Positions 1 through 9,568 of a stretch of 64,000 nt of DNA are shown one piece after another. This DNA comes from Planctomycetota bacterium. Lineage in GTDB: Bacteria > Planctomycetota > Planctomycetia > Pirellulales > Lacipirellulaceae. The translations under genes were made by a program, and so were the position numbers. The stretch lies in the NCBI GenBank assembly GCA_029781135.1, contig JAKOXH010000022.1, positions 62,001-126,000 on the forward strand. The letters run 5' to 3'. Each line of letters begins with the position of its first letter. The first letter of the stretch is position 1. Under the pieces are notes generated by a model that worked only from the letters and a program-made list of their open reading frames with translations, did no database searches and was not told the DNA's origin.

Positions 1-495
1 GCGGCGAGACAATTCATAGCGGCTGAGACGCCGGACGACCCGAGACACGCCTTAACAAACACCCCCATTTCACTTCCCGAGTTTGTAGGAATGCGCCGGC
101 ATGCCGCGGACGCGCCGGCGGCTCCCTCCCACCCCCCCCTTGATCGCGGGTAGCAGAAGCCTCGATATGCACGGCCCGCGCGATCAAAAATAGAAGAACA
201 CTCCGATATCGGTTTGCATATCGGGTCGCAGTCGCAGCCCAGATTTATTTGCAATTTGGGTTGCGGTTCGCTAGACTGCAGCCAGTTTGTCGTAGCGGGC
301 AAGCGGCAAACGAGGCGGGAGTGGAACCATGTTCCCCGCGTTTCGGAACATTCTGAGGCCGTCGGCGCAAGTTTTTTCGCGCGCCGGCTGCCGTCGTTCG
401 CACAGGTCTGCGGCGATCTATACCGCGCTTCCGTTCACGTGTTTTCTCGCTCGCTCCTCGCCTCTCGCTCCTCGCTCCCCATAAAGGCCCCTCCC
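1..495. other. Upstream non-coding stretch
   Basis: I recognise no gene here. The reading frame of the downstream giant protein stays open back to about position 214, but the upstream part has no family resemblance and a much better start lies at 496. A run of C residues lies near 131-140. The promoter of the giant gene is probably in this stretch, but I could not pick convincing -35/-10 boxes. Confidence 0.5.
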
Positions 496-3400
496 ATGCC
501 TAAGCGCAACCACTCGCGGCAGGCCAACCGACGACGCCAACGCGTCTCGCGCCGACAGACGCTGAACTCGCTCTACCGCCGTCCGTTACGGTATGAGCCG
601 CTGGAAGATCGCCGGCTGCTGGCCGTCGTCACGGTCAATACGGTCGACGACACGGTCAATTTCAACGATGGCCTCACGTCGCTCCGCGAAGCGATCTTCG
701 CCACGAATCTCGTCGGCGGCGCCGACACGATCGACTTTGCCCCCGCGCTCACCGCCAACGGCCCCGCGACGATTCTGCTCACGCAGGGCGAACTCAAAAT
801 CACCGATTCCCTCACCATTAACGGGCCCGGCGCGAATCTGCTCACCATCGACGCCACCCCCAACGACCCCACGCCGAACCTCAACAACGGCGATGGCAGC
901 CGCGTGTTCAATCTCGACGACGGCAACCTTAACAATCTCATCCAAGTCTCGCTCCGCGGCCTCACGCTCACCGGCGGCGATACCAACTCCGGCGGCGGCG
1001 CCATTCTGTCGCGCGAGCAACTATCGATCGAGCAAAGTGTCATCCGCGACAACGCGACGATCGGCCTGGGAGGCGGCATCCTGGCCCGCTTCGGCAGTGT
1101 GTCGCTCATCGATAGCACGCTCAGCGGCAACGTCGCCACGAGTCACGGTGGCGGCATTTACCATCGCGGCGACTTCCAGAACCAATTCGCCACGCTCACG
1201 ATTACCGACAGCACGATTAGCGGCAACACGGCCGGCGGCAACGGCGGCGGCGTCTTCGCGTTCAACAGTGATTCGCACGTGACCGCCAGCACCATCAGCG
1301 GCAATACGGCTGTCGAGGGCGGGGGCGTTTTTGCGAATGGCCGATCACTGATCGTGGACGGCACGACCGTTAGCGGGAATAGATCGAGCGGGGCTGGAGG
1401 CGGCATTCGCAAGACGGGATCGGGATGGCTCGAGATTGGCCAGTCCAGCACGATCAGTCGCAACACGGCCGGCGGCAATGGCGGCGGCCTCTCGCTCGGC
1501 AACGGCAGCGAAGGAACGATTTCAAACAGCACGATCAGCGACAACACGGCCAACGGCCGGGGCGGTGGCATCGCCAGTGAAGGCGAGTTATCGCTCGTCG
1601 TAAGCACCGTTCACCATAATTCTGCCACGAACAGTGGCGGTGGCGTAGCCGTCCTCGCGGGGACTGCCAAGATCGACCGCTCGACACTGCAACACAACAC
1701 CGCTCGCGAGGGCGGCGGCCTCGATGTCCGCGGCGTCGGCACCAGCGTTACGGTCCAAGCAAGTACCATCGAAGGGAATAAGGCCGGTAGCTCGGGCGGC
1801 GGTATCCACAATCGCGCGACAGTGTCCATCACCAACTCCACCGTGCGCAGCAACGCGGCGTCCGTGGCCGGCGGCGGCCTTGCCGGCCTCGCCGCCAACA
1901 CGACCATCTTCGCCAGCACGATTAATGACAATACCGCTCCACTCGGCGCCGGTATCGCCGGTGTGGCGGCCGCCAATGTCCTCACGATCACCAACAGCAC
2001 CGTCAGCAGCAACTTGGCAACCGATCACGCCGCCGGAATTTTTAGCGCTGGCCGCCTCACGCTCAAACACAGCACCGTGACGGGCAACCGCGCGGCCCGT
2101 GTGGTCGGCGGCGTCGGCGTGTACGGCCCTACCGAATTTAGCCACACGATCGTGGCTGGCAACACGGTCGGCGGCACTCCCAACGATCTGCGCGGCAACG
2201 CGACCGTCGCGTTCAGTCTGCTGGGCGTCGATACGGGAGCGACCATTACCGACAACGGCGGCAACCTCCTCGGCACCGCCGCCACGCCGATCGACCCGAA
2301 ACTCGGCCCGCTGGCCGACAATGGTGGCGTCACACTGCCCGATGGCAGCCACATTCTCACGCACGCGCTCTTGCCCGGCAGCCCGGCGATCAATGCCGGC
2401 GATTTGAACCTCAAGGCCGGCGTCGATGGCGTGCCGCAGTTCGACGAGCGCGGCACACCGTTCAGCCGCGTGGTGAATGGCCGGATCGATATCGGGGCCT
2501 TTGAATATCAAGCGGCCAGCGACCTCAACCTGCTGGTCGACACGCTCGTCGACGAATCCGACGGCAACTACACCCGTGGCGACCTTTCGCTGCGCGAAGC
2601 GATTGAACTGGCCAACCTGTGGCCCAGCGTCGATACGATCCACTTCGCGCCCGCCCTCACCGCCAGCGGCCCAGCCACGATCTTGCTGAGCCGTGGTTCA
2701 CTACTGGTGGTGGGCAACATGACCATCGTTGGTCCCGGCATGAATCTCCTTACGATCGAAGGCACTGGCAACGATCCCACGCCGGATGTCGACGATGGCA
2801 AAGGACAATCGGTCTTCGCCATATGGGGCGGTGCGCTGAACTTCAACGTTGCGATGAGCGGCCTGACGGTCACCGGGGGCGATGCCAGCTCGGCCGGTGG
2901 CGGTATTTTCGGCAGGGTCGGGAGTCTGACGCTCAACCAGATGAAGATTACCGGCAACGCCGCGCGCACCGGCGGTGGTGGCGTCGCCATGAGTCAAGGC
3001 ACACTCGTTCTGAACGACAGCACGGTGACCAACAACTCGAGCGGCGGTAGCAGGGGCGCGGGCGGGGGAATTAACGTCTTCGGTGGTCAGCTAACCGTTG
3101 CTCGCAGCACGATCTCGGGAAACATCGCGACCAATTTCGGCGGCGGCATCTACTTCAGCGACTCCGTTTCGACGACGGCAAATCAACTGGTCATCGATCA
3201 CAGCACGATTTCCAACAATTCCGCGACCCAAGGCGGGGGCGGCATCTGGGCCAGCGTCGATGTCGGCACGATCGCTCTTGAGGACAATACGATTGCGGGC
3301 AATCGTGTAACGGGCGGCCGCGGCGGCGGTCTCTACATTTCGGCCCGCAACGCGACGCCGACCACGATCACTCGCAATACGATCGAAAAGAATTCCGCCG

Positions 3401-5133
3401 GTTTCGGCGGTGGCGCGTTGCTGAATATCAATACCGGCGAGCTGCTCATGGATGAGTGTACGATCTCCGAGAATTCGGCCACGTCGGGGAAAGGGTCGGG
3501 CGGCGGCATTTCCCTCGCTGGCCAGAGTGCCCGCGCCACGATTCGCTCGAGCACGATCAGCGCGAATACGGCCACGGCGATCGCCGGCAATGGCGGCGGC
3601 GTTGCCGCTTCGGGCATCACTCTCAAGGTTGAAAGCAGCACGATCACGGGCAACGCGGCATATGGCGAGGGCGGCGGCATTAGCAGTTATAGTTCGCTGG
3701 AAGTGGTGAATTCCCAGATTTCCAGCAACCGCGTCGACGCGCGCAACGGTGGTGGTGGCGGAATCGCGCAGCGGGGCGGCTCACTCAGTATTTCGGACTC
3801 CACAATCGCCACCAATTCCTCGGCCGGCTACGGCGGCGGCCTCATGGCCTCGGGACAGACCCAGCAAGTCACCATCATGCGCAGCCAAATCGCCAACAAC
3901 TCGGCGGCCATTGATGGCGGCGGCATTCAACGCAAGTTCGGCACGAACGTGACGCTTTATATTTTCGACAGTACGCTCAGCGGCAATACGGCCGGTCGCG
4001 ATGGCGGTGCCATCAACGTCGATCTGCCCGGATCGAGTGCCGCGAAGGTCAGCAGCACGGCAATCACGGGCAATGTCGCTGGCCGTTCGGGCGGCGGCAT
4101 CGCCCAACACGGCACAGGTGGTCTCAATCTTGGAAATTCGACGATCAGCAATAATACGGCCGTCGCCAACGGCGGCGGCATCTTGGCCGACGATGGCGCG
4201 CCCTGGCTCAATAGCAGCACGATCAGCGGCAACTCGGCGGGGGCCCAGGGGGGCGGCCTGTGGACCGCCAAGGCAGCCGACGTGCGCTACAGCACCATCG
4301 CCCAGAACCGTGCGGTTGGTGCGGCCGGCGGCATCTTCGCCTCCTCCGGCCCGCTCACACTCGATCACACGATCGTCGCCAGCAACACCGCACCGGCCGG
4401 CCCCGATGTGACCGGCCTCCTCGGCACGACCATCTCTCCGCGCTACAGCCTGATCGGCTCCAGTGCCAACAGCGGATTGTCGCCCGCCCCCATCGGCTCG
4501 CCCGTTGCCAATGGCAACCTCATCGGCGGTACTACGGCGGCGACCACCATCGACCCGAAGCTCGGCACCCTGGCCAATAACGGTGGATTCACGCTCCCTG
4601 ATGGCAGCCACATCCTCACGCACGCCCTGCTCGCCGGCAGCCCGGCAATTAACGCGGGTGACCCACTAGTGATCGGCGGCGCGCTGGAGTTCGACCAGCG
4701 TGGCACGCCATTCACTCGTGTGTACGGCGGCCGGATCGATATCGGGGCAATCGAATCGCAGCCGACGTTGCTCGTTGGCGATTACCACGCGGATGGCGTC
4801 GCCGATGCCGCGGACTATGTCCTGTGGCGGAAGTCGATGGAATCGCAGTCTACATTATTAGTCACCGCTCCCGCGTTCGTCGCACCGCCGGCGCGCACGT
4901 CGCCCGGGCATCGTGCGGTATTCGCGGCCACTCGGCCCAACGATTTCCGGCCGAGTATGGCCGACCATCTGCTGGCGGCCGTAGCGGCCAGCCCAGCAGC
5001 GCCGGCCCAACGCGCGGCCTTCGCCGAATCAGCGACAACCATCGCCACGCGAGATGATTTTGCCCCCGCGCGTCGTAAATTGCTAAACGCCGTCGACGAA
5101 GCCTTCGCGGCATTTGCCCCGTCGGCTGACTGA
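496..5133 (+). CDS. Giant LEPR-XLL beta-helix surface protein with dockerin-like end
   Basis: Predicted exported or surface protein of 1,545 residues. The start at 496 gives a very basic N-terminus followed by RYEPLEDRRLLA (residues 34-43 region), the LEPR-XLL motif typical of giant planctomycete proteins. Two tandem modules follow, from about residue 45 and from about residue 677. Each opens with a segment around SLREAI, continues with many short repeats of the form STISGNTA..GGGI (right-handed parallel beta-helix, as in polymorphic outer-membrane-protein repeats), and closes with LADNGG..LPDGSHILTHALL..SPAINAGD and RGTPF..GRIDIGA. Near residue 1427 a single dockerin-like loop (DGVADAADYVLWR) is visible, then an Ala/Pro-rich tail of about 100 residues. 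The role is unknown; adhesion or cell-surface structure is inference. Antisense frames here are shadows of the repetitive GC-rich code. Confidence 0.88.
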   Translation: MPKRNHSRQANRRRQRVSRRQTLNSLYRRPLRYEPLEDRRLLAVVTVNTVDDTVNFNDGLTSLREAIFATNLVGGADTIDFAPALTANGPATILLTQGELKITDSLTINGPGANLLTIDATPNDPTPNLNNGDGSRVFNLDDGNLNNLIQVSLRGLTLTGGDTNSGGGAILSREQLSIEQSVIRDNATIGLGGGILARFGSVSLIDSTLSGNVATSHGGGIYHRGDFQNQFATLTITDSTISGNTAGGNGGGVFAFNSDSHVTASTISGNTAVEGGGVFANGRSLIVDGTTVSGNRSSGAGGGIRKTGSGWLEIGQSSTISRNTAGGNGGGLSLGNGSEGTISNSTISDNTANGRGGGIASEGELSLVVSTVHHNSATNSGGGVAVLAGTAKIDRSTLQHNTAREGGGLDVRGVGTSVTVQASTIEGNKAGSSGGGIHNRATVSITNSTVRSNAASVAGGGLAGLAANTTIFASTINDNTAPLGAGIAGVAAANVLTITNSTVSSNLATDHAAGIFSAGRLTLKHSTVTGNRAARVVGGVGVYGPTEFSHTIVAGNTVGGTPNDLRGNATVAFSLLGVDTGATITDNGGNLLGTAATPIDPKLGPLADNGGVTLPDGSHILTHALLPGSPAINAGDLNLKAGVDGVPQFDERGTPFSRVVNGRIDIGAFEYQAASDLNLLVDTLVDESDGNYTRGDLSLREAIELANLWPSVDTIHFAPALTASGPATILLSRGSLLVVGNMTIVGPGMNLLTIEGTGNDPTPDVDDGKGQSVFAIWGGALNFNVAMSGLTVTGGDASSAGGGIFGRVGSLTLNQMKITGNAARTGGGGVAMSQGTLVLNDSTVTNNSSGGSRGAGGGINVFGGQLTVARSTISGNIATNFGGGIYFSDSVSTTANQLVIDHSTISNNSATQGGGGIWASVDVGTIALEDNTIAGNRVTGGRGGGLYISARNATPTTITRNTIEKNSAGFGGGALLNINTGELLMDECTISENSATSGKGSGGGISLAGQSARATIRSSTISANTATAIAGNGGGVAASGITLKVESSTITGNAAYGEGGGISSYSSLEVVNSQISSNRVDARNGGGGGIAQRGGSLSISDSTIATNSSAGYGGGLMASGQTQQVTIMRSQIANNSAAIDGGGIQRKFGTNVTLYIFDSTLSGNTAGRDGGAINVDLPGSSAAKVSSTAITGNVAGRSGGGIAQHGTGGLNLGNSTISNNTAVANGGGILADDGAPWLNSSTISGNSAGAQGGGLWTAKAADVRYSTIAQNRAVGAAGGIFASSGPLTLDHTIVASNTAPAGPDVTGLLGTTISPRYSLIGSSANSGLSPAPIGSPVANGNLIGGTTAATTIDPKLGTLANNGGFTLPDGSHILTHALLAGSPAINAGDPLVIGGALEFDQRGTPFTRVYGGRIDIGAIESQPTLLVGDYHADGVADAADYVLWRKSMESQSTLLVTAPAFVAPPARTSPGHRAVFAATRPNDFRPSMADHLLAAVAASPAAPAQRAAFAESATTIATRDDFAPARRKLLNAVDEAFAAFAPSAD

Positions 5134-5168
5134 CGACCGCAGCTATCAAGTCTCGTATCGCTCACCGA

Positions 5169-5243
5169 CTGTGGGAGGCCTCTCTGAGGCCGATTGGCTT
5201 TTCCATTGGTGGCCGTCATCGGCGTCAGGGACGCCTCCCACAG
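5169..5243. repeat. Nested-hairpin repeat, GTGGGAGG family, copy A
   Basis: Outer arms CTGTGGGAGGC and GCCTCCCACAG are complementary. The left arm also contains GGCCTC-TCT-GAGGCC and the right arm GGCGTC-AGG-GACGCC, each a small hairpin. It lies between the giant surface protein and the symporter gene. Confidence 0.85.
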
Positions 5244-5249
5244 CGCGCC

Positions 5250-5313
5250 GCGTAGGGTGGGCACCGCCCACCAACCATACCGCAGCATGTGGTGGGCGAT
5301 GCCCACCCTACTC
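5250..5313. repeat. Inverted repeat, GTAGGGTGGGC family
   Basis: Arms GTAGGGTGGGCACCGCCCAC and GTGGGCGATGCCCACCCTAC pair with each other, and each arm is itself a mini-palindrome (GTGGGC..GCCCAC). A second, longer-looped copy lies at 13502-13676. Confidence 0.8.
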
Positions 5314-5427
5314 CCTTGCCGCCCTCCGCCAAGGGAACTTCATCGTTCGACGATCGCTGGCTATACTCAGGTGCTTGGCCTTCCGGCTTCACTCCGCCCA
5401 AAATCCTCCACCACCGCGGCGACTCGC

Positions 5428-6912
5428 ATGACCGGTTTCCACTGGCTTCTCGATGGCAGTATTGTTGGCGTCTACCTGCTGGTGACGATGGCCGCCGGCC
5501 TGGCCATGCGGCGGTACGTGGGTCGGGTGGAGGATTTCCTCGTCGCCGGTCGCGAAATGGATGTCTTCCTCGGCATCGCCTCGCTCGCCGCCACCGAGTT
5601 CGGCATCGTGAGCTGCATGTACGCGGCCGAGAACGGCTACAAGTTCGGCTTCGCCGGCGCGACGCCCGGCATCCTCATGGCGCTGGCGATGCTCGTCGTC
5701 GGCCTCACCGGCTTCTGCATCAAACCACTCCGCGATTCCGGCGTCATTACCATTCCCGAACTCATCGAAAAGAAGTTCGGCCCCCGCATCCGCTGGGCGG
5801 CCGGCGTCGTGATCGTCCTCGGCGGCCTGTTGAATATGGGCGTCTTCCTTCGCGTCGGTGGCGAGTTCCTCGTCCTCGTTGCCGGCCTCGACGTGAAATA
5901 CCTCGAAATCATGATGACCGTCATGCTTGTCGGCGTCGCGGCCTACACTATCCTCGGCGGCATGCTCTCGGTGCTCGTCACCGATTTTCTGCAGTTCATC
6001 GTGATGAGTGCCGGCCTGATTGTCGTCACCATTCTCATCCTCTACCGCACCAGCTGGCACACGCTCGTCGCTACCGTGGAAACCAAGTACGGCGCCGGCG
6101 GCTTCAACCCGTTCCTCAACGAAAACCTCGGCTGGTCCTACGTGATCTTCAACGCCCTGCTGAACACGGCGGCCGTGCTCACCTGGCAAACCACCATTGC
6201 CCGCGTGCTCGCCGCGCGCGATACCGCCACCGGCCGCAAAATTTATAGCCGCACCAGCTTCTTCTTCGTTTGCCGCTTCCTGATTCCCGGCGTGTGGGGC
6301 ATGGCGGCCCTGGCGGCTCTTGGCCACGTCGAAAACACGCTGCACGCCATGCCGCGATACCTCGGCATGGTCGTCCCACCCGGCCTGATGGGCTTGCTGA
6401 TCGCCGCGATGCTCGCCGCCGACATGTCGACCGACTCTTCCTACATGCTCACGTGGGGCAGCATCATCTACAACGATATTCTGGCCCCGTTCCGCCGCAC
6501 CGCCTGGAGCGAACGCAAGGGCCTCATCGTCAACCGCTTCATCGTGGCGATGATCGGCGTCTTTCTGCTGTTCTATGGCCTGTGGTATCCGCTCCAGGGC
6601 CCATTGTGGAATTACCTCACGATCACCGGCACCATTTATCTCGCCAGCATCAGTACGCTCTTGATCGCCGCTTGCTACTGGTCACGCGCAAACACCTGGG
6701 GAGCGGTCGCTTGCATCGTCGTGAGCGCGGTGATTCCGATTTCGTTCCTGGTATTGCAGCAATATCCGCCAACCACCGCGTGGGCCAACCGCATCGGCTC
6801 CGACCGCTTCGGCATCGCCGCGTTCGTGTCGTCGGGCGTGGCGATGGTCGTCGGATCGTTCTTAAAGAACAGTTTGATGCCGACAATTTCCGCGGAGGCA
6901 AAGCATGCCTGA
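5428..6912 (+). CDS. Sodium:solute symporter (SSS family)
   Basis: Predicted 494-residue inner-membrane secondary transporter of the sodium:solute symporter family. The start at 5428 (MTGFHWLLDGSIVG) places the first membrane helix directly at the N-terminus; the frame stays open further upstream, but that part runs through the intergenic repeats. About thirteen hydrophobic helices are visible. The early segment VEDFLVAGREM followed by ASLAATEFGI is the family's conserved region between helices 1 and 2, and DMSTDSSYMLTWGSIIYNDI is the typical helix-8 region. The substrate cannot be read from sequence. The next gene overlaps its stop by 8 nt and encodes a one-helix membrane protein, suggesting translational coupling with a small partner subunit. 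Confidence 0.88.
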   Translation: MTGFHWLLDGSIVGVYLLVTMAAGLAMRRYVGRVEDFLVAGREMDVFLGIASLAATEFGIVSCMYAAENGYKFGFAGATPGILMALAMLVVGLTGFCIKPLRDSGVITIPELIEKKFGPRIRWAAGVVIVLGGLLNMGVFLRVGGEFLVLVAGLDVKYLEIMMTVMLVGVAAYTILGGMLSVLVTDFLQFIVMSAGLIVVTILILYRTSWHTLVATVETKYGAGGFNPFLNENLGWSYVIFNALLNTAAVLTWQTTIARVLAARDTATGRKIYSRTSFFFVCRFLIPGVWGMAALAALGHVENTLHAMPRYLGMVVPPGLMGLLIAAMLAADMSTDSSYMLTWGSIIYNDILAPFRRTAWSERKGLIVNRFIVAMIGVFLLFYGLWYPLQGPLWNYLTITGTIYLASISTLLIAACYWSRANTWGAVACIVVSAVIPISFLVLQQYPPTTAWANRIGSDRFGIAAFVSSGVAMVVGSFLKNSLMPTISAEAKHA

Positions 6913-7051
6913 ACATCCTATCTGGTGGCTGCTCACGATGGCCTGCATCGTCTGGTATTCGACGATCACGATTTACGTCTCGATCAAGGGCGCGGCCGAC
7001 ATTCGTCACATGACCGACCGCCTCTCCGGCCGCGATGATTCGCAGTCGTAG
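6905..7051 (+). CDS. Small single-helix membrane protein, probable symporter partner
   Basis: A 48-residue frame (MPEHPIWWLLTMACIVWYST...) begins inside the last codons of the symporter gene and overlaps its stop by 8 nt, a typical translational-coupling arrangement. It has one hydrophobic segment at about residues 6-28, then a charged tail ending DRLSGRDDSQS. Small subunits that follow SSS transporters are known in other bacteria; that this is one is inference from position and architecture. I do not recognise a named family. Confidence 0.7.
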   Translation: MPEHPIWWLLTMACIVWYSTITIYVSIKGAADIRHMTDRLSGRDDSQS

Positions 7052-7117
7052 TGCGGCCCTGGTCGCGATTGCACGACACCACGGCACGAGCCACTCGCAG
7101 TTACGCGGCTGTATTTG

Positions 7118-7228
7118 TCCGCAGATGGCGCAGATATTCGCAGATGAATTTGCTTCGATCCTGGAACGAGTGTGATCACCGACTGGTTTCCGCGTTTGAA
7201 ATCCGCGCTCATCTGCGCCATCTGCGGA
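7118..7228. repeat. Inverted repeat, CGCAGATGGCGCAGAT family
   Basis: The left arm (from TCCGCAGATGGCGCAGAT) and right arm (ending ATCTGCGCCATCTGCGGA) are complementary, with about 50 nt between. The arms are made of short direct repeats of CGCAGAT. This fills most of the gap between the symporter partner and sufS; I see no gene in it. Confidence 0.8.
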
Positions 7229-7295
7229 CCTAAAACGAATCAGCAAGATGCGTTGTCGCACTTCCATTTGGCCGGGCGTTTGCAGCAACAATTTT

Positions 7296-7353
7296 GAGGC
7301 GCGAGTTGTGAGGCGCGAGAATCTCGCCGCTCGCGCCTCGCAACTCGCGCCTC
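7296..7353. terminator. Strong hairpin abutting the sufS stop codon
   Basis: Two 24-nt arms (GAGGCGCGAGTTGTGAGGCG... and its near-complement) pair with one G-T mismatch around a 10-nt loop. The hairpin ends at the base before the sufS stop codon, so on the minus strand it is immediately downstream of sufS and may terminate it. There is no clean T tract, and the arms are built from the direct repeat GAGGCGCGAG, so it may also be one of the dispersed repeats. Confidence 0.55.
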
Positions 7354-8643
7354 TCAACTTCCCCCCCGCCGCTTCCGCCCCTTCGGCCGGAACCGCTCCC
7401 GAATCTCGCCGACGACTTCCACCAGCAAATCGACCTCGGCCGGCGTGTTGTAGAGATAGAAACTCGCCCGCGTGCTGGCGGCAATTTTTAGCCGGTCGTG
7501 CAGCGGCCACGTGCAGTGGTGCCCGGCCCGCACCGCGATGCCCCGCTCATCGAGCAGTTGCGCGATGTCATGCGCATGCGGTTCCGGCAGCGTGAAGCTT
7601 ACGAGGCCAGCCCGCCGGTCGGGCGGCGCGCCAAGAATGCGCAGGCCGTCGACTTCCAGCAACCGTTCGTAAGCGTAGCGGCAAAGTTCATGCTCGTGCC
7701 GCTGTACATTTTCAAGCCCGATGAGTTTGAGGTAATCGATCGCGGCTCCCAGTGCGATCGCCGGCGCGATCGGCGGCGTGCCGGCCTCGAATTTCGCCGG
7801 CAACTCGGCCGGCGTGAAGCGATCTTCCCACACGCGGTTGATCATGCTGCCGCCGCCCAAGAAGGCCGGCATCGCATCGAGCAGTTCTTCGCGCCCGAAC
7901 AGCACGCCGATGCCGGTCGGCGCGAGCATCTTGTGCCCGCTGAACGCCAGGAAGTCGGCCCCGATCTCTCGCACATTCGTGGCTAGATGAGGCACGCTCT
8001 GCGCGGCATCGATGAGAACCACCGCCCCGGCCGCGTGCGCCCGCCGCGTGATCTCCGTCACCGGGTTGATCGTGCCCAACACGTTGGAAACCGACGCCAC
8101 CGCGACGATCTTGGTCCGCTCCGTCAGCAGCGTGTCGAGCGTGTCGAGCACGAGCAGGCCGTCGTCCGTGATCGGAATGTGCTTGAGCACCGCCCCGCTC
8201 CGCTCGGCCAATTGCTGCCACGGCACCAGGTTCGAGTGATGCTCCATCGTGGTGACGATGATCTCGTCGCCCGCCTTCACATTCGCGTCGCCCCAACTGC
8301 GGGCCACGAGGTTGATGCCGGCCGTCGTGCCAGAAGTGAACACGATTTCCGTCGGCTTTTCCGCGCCGATGAACGCCCGCACCTTCTCGCGGGCTTCCTC
8401 GTACTGCTCGGTGCTGCGCTCGCTCAGCGTGTGGATGCCGCGATGAACGTTGGCGTAATCGCGCTCGTACACCCGCCGCAACACCTCGATCACCTGCCGC
8501 GGCCGCTGCGTGCTGGCCGCATTATCCAAGAACACCAGCGGATGCTCATCGTGCACGATCTGCTGCAAAATCGGAAAGTCATCGCGCAGCGACGCCGGCA
8601 GCAACTTCGAGCGATCGATTGTGGGCGATTTCAGTTCAAGCAT
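7354..8643 (-). CDS. sufS: Cysteine desulfurase SufS
   Basis: Pyridoxal-phosphate enzyme of 429 residues that takes sulfur from cysteine for Fe-S cluster assembly in the cytoplasm. Visible hallmarks: FLDNAASTQRP (residues 39-48), the TMEHHSN motif near 132-138, IDAAQS (D212, Q215 contacting PLP), FSGHKML with the PLP lysine at K238, and RAGHHC with catalytic Cys377. Length is normal for group II desulfurases. The next gene on the same strand, upstream, is the scaffold/transfer protein sufU, the usual partner where a full suf operon is missing. The 370-nt gap between them holds repeats, so a single transcript is uncertain. Confidence 0.95.
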   Translation of the reverse strand: MLELKSPTIDRSKLLPASLRDDFPILQQIVHDEHPLVFLDNAASTQRPRQVIEVLRRVYERDYANVHRGIHTLSERSTEQYEEAREKVRAFIGAEKPTEIVFTSGTTAGINLVARSWGDANVKAGDEIIVTTMEHHSNLVPWQQLAERSGAVLKHIPITDDGLLVLDTLDTLLTERTKIVAVASVSNVLGTINPVTEITRRAHAAGAVVLIDAAQSVPHLATNVREIGADFLAFSGHKMLAPTGIGVLFGREELLDAMPAFLGGGSMINRVWEDRFTPAELPAKFEAGTPPIAPAIALGAAIDYLKLIGLENVQRHEHELCRYAYERLLEVDGLRILGAPPDRRAGLVSFTLPEPHAHDIAQLLDERGIAVRAGHHCTWPLHDRLKIAASTRASFYLYNTPAEVDLLVEVVGEIRERFRPKGRKRRGGS

Positions 8644-9015
8644 TTGATTGGAACCACCAAGGCCACCAAGAGCACGAAGTTACGTTCAGGGATGTTTAGC
8701 GCACCAAATTTCAAACACAATTCGCACTCCCATACACGACTCCGTTTTGTAATGATACGTGATCGAGAATGACGGGGAAACTTCGTGCACTAACTACCAA
8801 AAGCTTCGCGATCAACAAAGACTTTCGTAAAGCCGTCCGTACAAGACGCCAAATAGAAAGTCTCACGCAGAGGCGCAAAGACGCAAAGGACGGGTTGCCG
8901 GATGAATTCTAGCCTCTGCGTCTTTGCGCCTCTGCGTGAGATAAACTCGATGTGACTGAAATTATGTTAATGACTTGGTTACGGCTAAGAGTCGCGCTGT
9001 GTACTTCGTGGTTCA
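8644..9015. other. Intergenic region between sufU and sufS with repeats
   Basis: No gene seen. Next to the sufS start lies a block of direct repeats (ACCACCAAGGCCACCAAGAG, 8651-8670, then CACGAAG). A clean inverted repeat follows at 8861-8941. The promoter of sufS, if separate from sufU, must lie in this stretch. Confidence 0.5.
8861..8941. repeat. Inverted repeat, CACGCAGAGGCGCAAAG family
   Basis: The arms CTCACGCAGAGGCGCAAAGA and its complement flank about 25 nt. The same arm sequence, with variations, caps the repeat islands at 23278-23696 and 62729-62942. Confidence 0.85.
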
Positions 9016-9414
9016 TCAAGTTCCATCACGCCCCACGGGCGAGTGCACCGCCGATTGCAGCACCTTCCAAGAGAGCAGGCAACACTTCTGTCGGTTCGGC
9101 GTTAATCGCGCCCCATACAGTTGCAGCATGTCCTCGGCCGAAAACTGCTTGGCCTCGTCGACAGTTTTTCCCTGCATCTTTTCCAGCAGCATCGACGCCG
9201 AGGCCTGACTGATCACGCAGCCTTGCCCGCTGAAAAAGCAGTCGCGAATTTTGCCATCCTCGCCCAGTTCCAACTCGATCCGCACCACATCGCCGCAGAG
9301 CGGATTGTTGTCCTCATGCGCATGCGTCGCCGTCGGCAAATGCCCACGATGAAACGGGTCCTCGTAATGGTCGAGGATATGTTCTTGGTACAGTTCTTCT
9401 TCGTCGATCGGCAT
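9016..9414 (-). CDS. sufU: Fe-S assembly protein SufU (NifU/IscU-like)
   Basis: A 132-residue zinc-binding sulfur-transfer or scaffold protein that works with SufS. Conserved ligands are visible: C40 in NPLCGD (with D42), C66 in SGQGCVISQASAS, and C111 in RQKCCLLSW. The N-terminus (LYQEHILDHYEDP..RG) is the family signature. The segment between the second and third cysteine, with LQLYGARLTPNRQKC, fits the SufU branch rather than IscU. It is upstream of sufS on the same strand. Confidence 0.93.
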   Translation of the reverse strand: MPIDEEELYQEHILDHYEDPFHRGHLPTATHAHEDNNPLCGDVVRIELELGEDGKIRDCFFSGQGCVISQASASMLLEKMQGKTVDEAKQFSAEDMLQLYGARLTPNRQKCCLLSWKVLQSAVHSPVGRDGT

Positions 9415-9568
9415 GGCAAGAATCGCGGCGGCAATTCATGTGTTGTCAGTTGCTTTACTTTGTCCAGTCTACGTGCAGCAACGGGATCCGACAACAGTGT
9501 CGCGTTCGACGCGCGATGCCGCAACATGTGGCCACATGTTTGAACGTGGTTGATGATGCGGAAATGAC

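Noticed and set aside
573-5306. Many long antisense reading frames across the giant surface protein gene
   Set aside because: They mirror a GC-rich repetitive gene and are low-complexity, without ribosome sites or family resemblance.
5194-5427. N-terminal extension of the symporter frame
   Set aside because: The extension reads through the GTAGGGTGGGC repeat and has no similarity to transporter N-termini; the ATG at 5428 begins the first helix.
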